The notes beneath the pieces were generated by a model that was not told the origin of the DNA, did no database searches, and saw only the letters and a program-made list of their open reading frames with translations. Below are positions 60,701 to 64,000 of a stretch of 64,000 nucleotides of DNA, piece by piece. Positions within the stretch are counted from its first letter, which is position 1. Every line of letters begins with the position of its first letter. Location: assembly GCF_902459465.1 (NCBI RefSeq), contig NC_047073.1, forward strand, positions 744,001 to 808,000, given 5' to 3'. A program made the translations under genes and the position numbers. This stretch comes from Asterias rubens (Eukaryota; Echinodermata; Asteroidea; Forcipulatida; Asteriidae).

Positions 60701-63503
60701 TCACTTTGTCTAAAAGTCTACTTAACTACTAACATAGTTTAAAATGTTACCATGGTTACATCATTAGAGGATACTAAGGGTAAGGGGCACTGCTATGAAG
60801 AAAGTGTAAATTGTATTGAAATTTTGCAAAGGGCACCACAGCAAAAGCACAGAGCATCACGCCATAAGCACAGGGCAACATGGCAAGTGCTGTAGGGTAG
60901 ACGGAAAAGGAGACCCAGTAGAGGACGTACGTCGTGGACTTTGGTCGTGTGAATAAAACATTGTATGCATAATTCATGTTTGATGACGGGTCAGATGTCA
61001 AATCGAAATCGAGGCAACCCTAACCCCAACCATAACCCTAACCCTAACCCCCGACATCAAACGTACATGACGTACGTCCTCTACTGGGTCCTCTACTGGG
61101 TCTCCTTTTCCATCTACCGTGCTGTAGGTGCTGAGGTCTGATGATCGGAACACAGGCACTCACTTTGGCAAGGGCTTACTGCTCTTAACCGACAAGTCCT
61201 GGAGAAAAGTGGAAAAATATAGCATTTCTGCATCCAGGTATCAAGGTTGAAGGCTGAGGTATGCGTAGGACATACGTAGAAGCCCCATGTATTTCCTGTA
61301 GTTAACGAGCATTCTACTGATAACCAATTTATTATTTTTGTAAGCGCTGTGATTTAGTTTTCTAAAAGTAGAGCATATTAAAAATGCCTTTTATTATTAT
61401 CCGCCATGCAATTCTTTGAAGGTTTCATTTCAATCTTAAGGTTTCATTCACATCTTTCTTATTTTAAAGTTTTGAGCAAAAAGTGACATTTCGACAATCC
61501 TAAAAATGTGAATTACAGAGTTTGGGGAAGGAACAAAGGATTAAAATGAAAACTTGAATGAATTCTTAGCATATTGCTGTCCTAATTAACACAATTGACA
61601 TACTTTAAAGGGGACTTTAAGGAATTTAGCGGTACAATACAGTGTACAATAATTGCACTTCTGTTGATGAGTGGGTTTTGAGGCGACAGAGTTTTCTCTG
61701 TCACAGCTCCCCGATAACATAGATAATGGAAAACACTACCCTGTCATATTCGTAACTTATCCATCACTTAAAACATTTTTTAAAAACAGGTTAAAAACAC
61801 ACCTCATGCGAAGAGCTTAAATGGTTAGGATCTGGTGGGTTTTTTCCATTGTTAACTCATATGATTGCATCTTATTTGCTTTTCAAATGTTGCTTTTGTT
61901 TTTATGATCATATTATTATTTGCTCTGTGTGGGCCATGAGCGGGTTAGAGGTAAATATGCTAATCTCTAAGATGACCCAAAATCTCCATGTATGCCATTC
62001 ACAAAACGATTGTGTTGATTAAACCCATGCCAAACTTTAATGGCTAAGTGAATATTTTTTTGTTATCAGAAATGTTTTACCCATTTTAGCTACCACAACC
62101 ATAAGTTTTTAGTGGTTGACTTTGACTAACTTTATCATTCTCATTTCTGACACGGATTTATGAAAAAAAAAACGATTGTTAAACTAGGTCATAGGTACTT
62201 ACTTACACTGACGATTCCTAGTTTCGAACACTGCAAGAGAAAATGAAAGAAAATTTAGTTCATTTAATTTGTTAATACACACAGCTGGGGTGGGGGTGCA
62301 GTTTTATATATATAGAGATGATTAATTAAGCAGCTTACTATTGCTTAGTGCTTGCTTATAAACCTTATTTTGGTAAGCAAGAAGCATTTTGAGCTAAGCT
62401 ATTTTTTGTGTGCTTTTTATACCAGGGCTAATCACACTCAAACCTCAAATAATTGTAGAATTTAACTTACATTTTAATAATTGCAAGTACAAAATTATAA
62501 TAAATAGGCATCACATCATTCTAAGCGGTCCTACTAAAAGCCAACAACAAGCCGACAACAAGTCCAGAGCGCCGCCAACATGCCGCCAACAAGTTTTAAA
62601 TACCTCAAAAATGGCCAATAAACCATAGATATATTAGAACTATATGTGTTCTATAATATAAACATAAATTTAATGGAAAAACTTCACGAAAAGTGTGTAT
62701 TTTTTAGTGGGTAGATTTAGCACTTGTCAACAAGAGGGCGGGCTTCATGTGAAGACCTTCACTGCAGTGTGCACAGTGCATGACACCCGCCCTCTGTTGC
62801 TAAATCTGACTTACCTGCATCATAATGGACTGGTCCAAACACGATTTTAAGCCAAGATGGCGTCCGACCGTTTTCCGTGCAAGTGAAGGTTTTTTCTGGT
62901 TAAAAAATACACACTTTTCGTGAAGTTTTTCCATTAAATTTATGTTTATAAATTACAGAACACATATAGTTCTAATATATCTATGGTTTATTGGCCATTT
63001 TTGAGGTATTTAAAACTTGTTGGCGGCGTGTTGGAGGCGCTCTGGACTTGTTGTCGGCATTGTCGGCTTGTTGTCGGCTTTTAGAAGGACCCATTCCAAG
63101 TAAAGATTGTGCTCCTCCTCAACAACAGGGGCGGGGGTTCTAGTAATCTAATTATCACACAAAAGTAACCCCCAAGGCCAAGGGAAAACTCACATAGTTA
63201 ACGGTATAGCCCCATCAATAGTGCCAATACACTGGACTTGAAAGTTGAAGCGGAGTGAGTCAGCGAATTGGCACTAATATTGATGGGCCCACACAGAGTA
63301 TAGACTTTAAAACTCAATCCCCAAATTACATATGTAGTGTATTAACTTTTTTTACTCACATTGTATGTATGGAAAGCCTTTCCCACGGCCGTAACAACAT
63401 AATGATCCTTGTGTCTCTGGTTATAACGGAGGGCTAATGGAACATGGTTACAGTGGAAGCCTAAAGCTCGAAAACCAACAAATATTTGGCTCCCTTCGGG
63501 CAT
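39791..63503 (-). CDS. WDR36: WDR36 (UTP21), small-subunit processome WD40 protein (22 exons, 893 aa)
   Basis: Minus-strand exons: 63503-63360, 62230-62203, 60559-60459, 58190-58073, 57669-57537, 56747-56693, 55860-55728, 54847-54672, 54422-54302, 53656-53507, 53197-53049, 52606-52492, 51277-51112, 50652-50544, 49776-49697, 48803-48696, 47856-47756, 46859-46711, 45706-45587, 44812-44725, 42370-42183 and 39940-39791. All are GT-AG with matching phases, 2,682 nt. The product aligns end to end with vertebrate WDR36: GFRALG near the start, HPTTYLNKILLG, WNYQRST, DITSCGNF, VDGLNQ, SPTGDFLATSHVDDLGIYLW, then the UTP21 C-terminal domain (EIDVELRSLSPLGGGS). Two seven-bladed propellers are expected. 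It binds the U3 snoRNP complex and serves nucleolar 18S rRNA maturation. An alternative start uses a 25-nt exon at 63720-63696 joined to 63493, giving MGQKAKNKG. Confidence 0.96.
40046..40410 (+). mobile_element. 'GGCACTGGACAC' fold-back element beyond WDR36 exon 22 side
   Basis: Complete element in WDR36 intron 21. It starts TTGAAGGCACTGGACAATAT, ends ACCAAAGGTGTCCACTACCT, and has the family interior (GAGAAACGGCTC..TTGAGAAAGAGGTAATTTCTC). Confidence 0.75.
42448..42654 (-). mobile_element. internally deleted 'GGCACTGGACAC' element in WDR36 intron 20
   Basis: Family ends and tail are present (CACCTGGTGTATCCCAACATATGC and AGTATTAGTGTCCAGTACATTTAA), but the central part is missing. Confidence 0.6.
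42945..43105 (-). mobile_element. partial SINE in WDR36 intron 20
   Basis: CATCTCAGCTCCCTGGGGAG then TATACAGCC matches the body of the SINE at 38,397-38,750. The tRNA-like head is lost. Confidence 0.55.
44121..44510. mobile_element. 390-bp palindromic element in WDR36 intron 20
   Basis: The two halves are inverted complements along almost their whole length, from TTTAAAGGAACATGTTGC to GGCAACATGTTCCCTTAA. The centre (44,291-44,340) is a near-perfect hairpin. A half copy lies in the array unit at 5,975. Confidence 0.85.
44515..44640 (-). mobile_element. partial SINE in WDR36 intron 20
   Basis: GGTAAAGTGTCTTGCTTAAG then GACACAAG and a degraded leucine-like tRNA head (CGATGCTCTTATCCGCTCGG) match the 38,397 SINE family. 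Confidence 0.55.
46985..47100 (-). mobile_element. SINE, 'CCCACATCTAAAAC' family, in WDR36 intron 17
   Basis: On the minus strand CACCTCTAGGACCATGGCTG leads into the family body and ends AATTCTCTGGGATTTTCTCC then CACATCTAAAAC. Confidence 0.6.
47258..47475. mobile_element. 218-bp MITE in WDR36 intron 17
   Basis: The termini are inverted: AGGGCCTTGTCACACGAGGC on the left, and on the right the complement of AAGGACCGTGTCACATGAGG. The open frame that crosses it (47,093-47,509) has no family match and is a by-product. Confidence 0.7.
48383..48760 (-). repeat. decayed tandem copies of the 3' end of WDR36 exon 16
   Basis: The last ~50 bp of exon 16 plus its donor (48,689-48,745) are followed in the intron by five degraded copies starting near 48,630, 48,573, 48,513, 48,459 and 48,383, spaced 54-76 bp. 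Each keeps versions of TTACCATAAATA and ACGTAGCTAAGAAGT. The copy at 48,513 still has a perfect ATG-GTAAGC donor, but its frame contains a stop. Confidence 0.85.
48820..49340. repeat. A-rich irregular repeat region in WDR36 intron 15
   Basis: Motifs such as ACAATGGAAA, CAATGAAAACAT and AATCATAACAATGG recur at irregular spacing. A 98-bp piece (49,146-49,243) is related to 50,390-50,482 in intron 14. No coding content. Confidence 0.6.
49417..49735 (-). repeat. 166-bp tandem duplication including the 3' end of WDR36 exon 15
   Basis: Unit 1 is 49,417-49,582 and unit 2 is 49,583-49,735. Both contain GCCAGGTGTGCATTTCAT, AGAGTTAGGACTAGTCTTAT and then ACCTGC followed by GGGAAGGTCCCACGTTCGGA, which is the complement of the exon 15 end with its donor. 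Unit 2 supplies the real exon end; unit 1 is a pseudo-exon fragment in the intron. Confidence 0.85.
49808..50172 (-). mobile_element. 'GGCACTGGACAC' fold-back element in WDR36 intron 14
   Basis: Complete copy from CACTGGACACGTTTGGTAAT to AATAGTGTCCAGTGCCTTTA, with the family interior. Confidence 0.8.
50740..50870 (+). mobile_element. tRNA-derived SINE in WDR36 intron 13
   Basis: The degraded head ends GGTTCGAATCCCACTCTAGT and runs into CAATTCTTTGTTTAACCCC and TTACCCAGTCAATTTCCCTT, the family tail seen at 37,025. Confidence 0.6.
50950..51050 (-). mobile_element. SINE, 'CCCACATCTAAAAC' family, in WDR36 intron 13
   Basis: On the minus strand GGAGCCTGGTTCAAATCCCA leads to a body ending TTTGGGGTTTTCCTCCCACA then TCTAAACC. 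Confidence 0.6.
51330..51463. mobile_element. GATAACG fold-back MITE in WDR36 intron 12
   Basis: AGCGATAACGAGAACGATAA and its inverted counterpart ATCGTTATCGTTATCGCT flank a CCATTGGTT/AACCAATAG stem. It is the same family as the element next to gasdermin-like exon 3. Confidence 0.75.
53836..54230. repeat. tandem repeats in WDR36 intron 9
   Basis: Three copies of a ~22-bp unit (AATTTATCCATCATTCAA) are followed by about three diverged copies of a longer ~100-125-bp unit containing GGTCAGACAGTAGGAGGGTT then GACTGTGTA. Confidence 0.75.
54452..54640 (-). mobile_element. truncated SINE in WDR36 intron 8
   Basis: TTTGCATCGGAGATAAAAAC and ACACCAATGTGTGTTAATAG..TACTTTCCAGAGTCCTGTG match the tandem SINE pair at 37,850. 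The tRNA-like head is lost. Confidence 0.55.
54988..55195. mobile_element. decayed 'AGGGCCAAATTTCAT' MITE in WDR36 intron 7
   Basis: AAGTTTCATAAAGCTGGTTA and GCTTACAGGCTTGGGCCCTG are degraded versions of the inverted ends of the MITE at 57,774. Confidence 0.45.
55248..55613 (+). mobile_element. 'GGCACTGGACAC' fold-back element in WDR36 intron 7
   Basis: Complete copy from TTTAAAGGCACTGGACAATA to ACCAAAGGTGTCCAGTGTCC then TTAA. Confidence 0.8.
57774..57977. mobile_element. 204-bp MITE in WDR36 intron 4
   Basis: AGGGCCAAATTTCATGAAGC at the left end and AGCTTTATGAAATTTGGCCC at the right end are inverted complements. The interior has further imperfect symmetry. Confidence 0.75.
58420..58566. 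mobile_element. 147-bp palindromic MITE in WDR36 intron 3
   Basis: GCCGTCGATTTCACAAA and its complement close a long stem that contains TCTTCCTAACTTAGGA-type repeats. Half of the same family is inside the duplication at 49,417-49,735. Confidence 0.8.
59435..59600 (+). mobile_element. SINE, 'CCCACATCTAAAAC' family, in WDR36 intron 3
   Basis: CACCTCTAGGACCCTGGTTC leads into TCAGTCCCTATTTGACTGCA and ends TTTTCCTCCCACATCTAAAA. Confidence 0.65.
60131..60186. repeat. 20-bp tandem repeat x3 in WDR36 intron 3
   Basis: The unit AATAGTCGCGACTACTAAAA occurs three times, the last one truncated. TAGTCGCGACTA is itself a palindrome. Confidence 0.85.
60898..61118. mobile_element. fold-back element with telomere-like core in WDR36 intron 2
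   Basis: The arm GTAGACGGAAAAGGAGACCC then AGTAGAGGACGTACGTC is inverted at 61,069-61,118. The interior holds an inner inverted pair (ATGTTTGATG / CATCAAACGT) and CCCTAA-type telomeric repeats at 61,017-61,051. Confidence 0.8.
61739..61819 (+). pseudogene. possible LINE reverse-transcriptase C-terminal fragment
   Basis: The frame SLKTFFKNRLKTHLMRRA followed by a stop resembles the common end of non-LTR retrotransposon proteins (FKSRLKTHLFR.AF). It is too short to be certain. Confidence 0.35.
62527..63091. mobile_element. 565-bp nested fold-back element in WDR36 intron 1
   Basis: Arms of about 190 bp (from GGTCCTACTAAAAGCC and its complement GGCTTTTAGAAGGACC) share AACAAGTTTTAAATACCTCA and more. 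A second inverted pair (AGATTTAGCAAC..AGAGGGCGGG type) sits in the middle. The flanks CATTCTAAG and CATTCCAAG look like a 9-10-bp target duplication. Confidence 0.85.
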
Positions 63504-64000
63504 TTTAAACAATTTTTAAGGAGAGAATTTACTGCATTTAGCTGAAGATCGTAGATCTCACGCACATGTTATACGTGTATGTTACCTTGACTTCAAACAA
63601 CGTAGTGGTAAGGTTACAAGGTATCTGACTAAAACCTAACCGTAATTGAGCTACTGAGGGCGGAATACTAAATTTACGGTCAAAGCAAAGCTTACCTTTA
63701 TTTTTTGCTTTTTGTCCCATATTTCTCCCTCCTTGTCTGAATCACAAATGAAGATGTATACATAAAACTAACTTGCGGAAGTTTTATTTCAAATGGTCAG
63801 GTTTGGGAGATATTGCCGAAAATCCGGAGCAGGAAGAATAATCCCTAATATGGGAATAACAAATGACAATTTTTAGGAATAGAATGATGTGGAAATGCTT
63901 AGAAACTGAAGTTCCAAGCTGCTCACTTTCTATTGGATTTGAATAAAAGAACTGGGAATGAATCAAGTTATGTGAATCAAGTAATGCTTAATAAATACAG
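63504..64000. other. 5' flank of WDR36
   Basis: This should contain the WDR36 promoter. It also contains a possible first coding exon (63,720-63,696: ATG GGA CAA AAA GCA... then AAAG-GTAAGC) whose phase fits an acceptor at 63,494. No other gene is recognisable before the window ends. Confidence 0.4.

Overview
This window is eukaryotic. The genes are split by introns with GT-AG boundaries, it is AT-rich, and it is full of tRNA-derived SINEs and fold-back MITEs. The WDR36 orthologue with 22 exons, the CARD and gasdermin-like proteins and the repeat style fit a marine deuterostome, most likely an echinoderm (perhaps a sea star). That placement is inference from gene content and repeats, not a species call.

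Layout. (1) Positions 1-26,218 are a direct tandem array with a ~12.01-kb period: copy 1 (1-12,005, entered part-way), copy 2 (12,006-24,016) and a truncated copy 3 (24,017-26,218). Copies are almost identical, with a few substitutions and small indels. Each full copy holds a three-exon + strand gene encoding a 259-aa protein that I read as a gasdermin N-domain (pore-forming) protein with no C-terminal inhibitory domain, and an intronless - strand Ras-family GTPase of the RASD/Rhes type. It also holds an orphan signal-peptide exon, a Tc1-like transposase remnant and a decayed copy of the 3' end of the next gene. (2) Positions 26,435-35,405 (- strand) hold a five-exon gene, 1092 aa, with the architecture CARD, CARD-like, ~480-residue charged coiled coil, four ubiquitin-like domains. 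I do not know a described protein with this order. Its first intron carries a 61-bp minisatellite. (3) 35,406-39,790 is intergenic and SINE-rich. (4) 39,791-63,503 (- strand) is a complete WDR36/UTP21 gene, 22 exons and 893 aa, a housekeeping component of the small-subunit processome. Its introns hold many MITEs, SINEs and some decayed tandem copies of its own exon ends.

How they fit together. WDR36 looks like an ordinary neighbour. The gasdermin-like array beside a CARD/coiled-coil/ubiquitin-like scaffold suggests an innate-immune or cell-death locus that expands by tandem duplication: CARDs oligomerise, ubiquitin-like domains recruit signalling partners, gasdermin N-domains open membranes. 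That functional link is a hypothesis from domain content and proximity only. The whole array could also be partly an assembly artefact, which read depth would settle.
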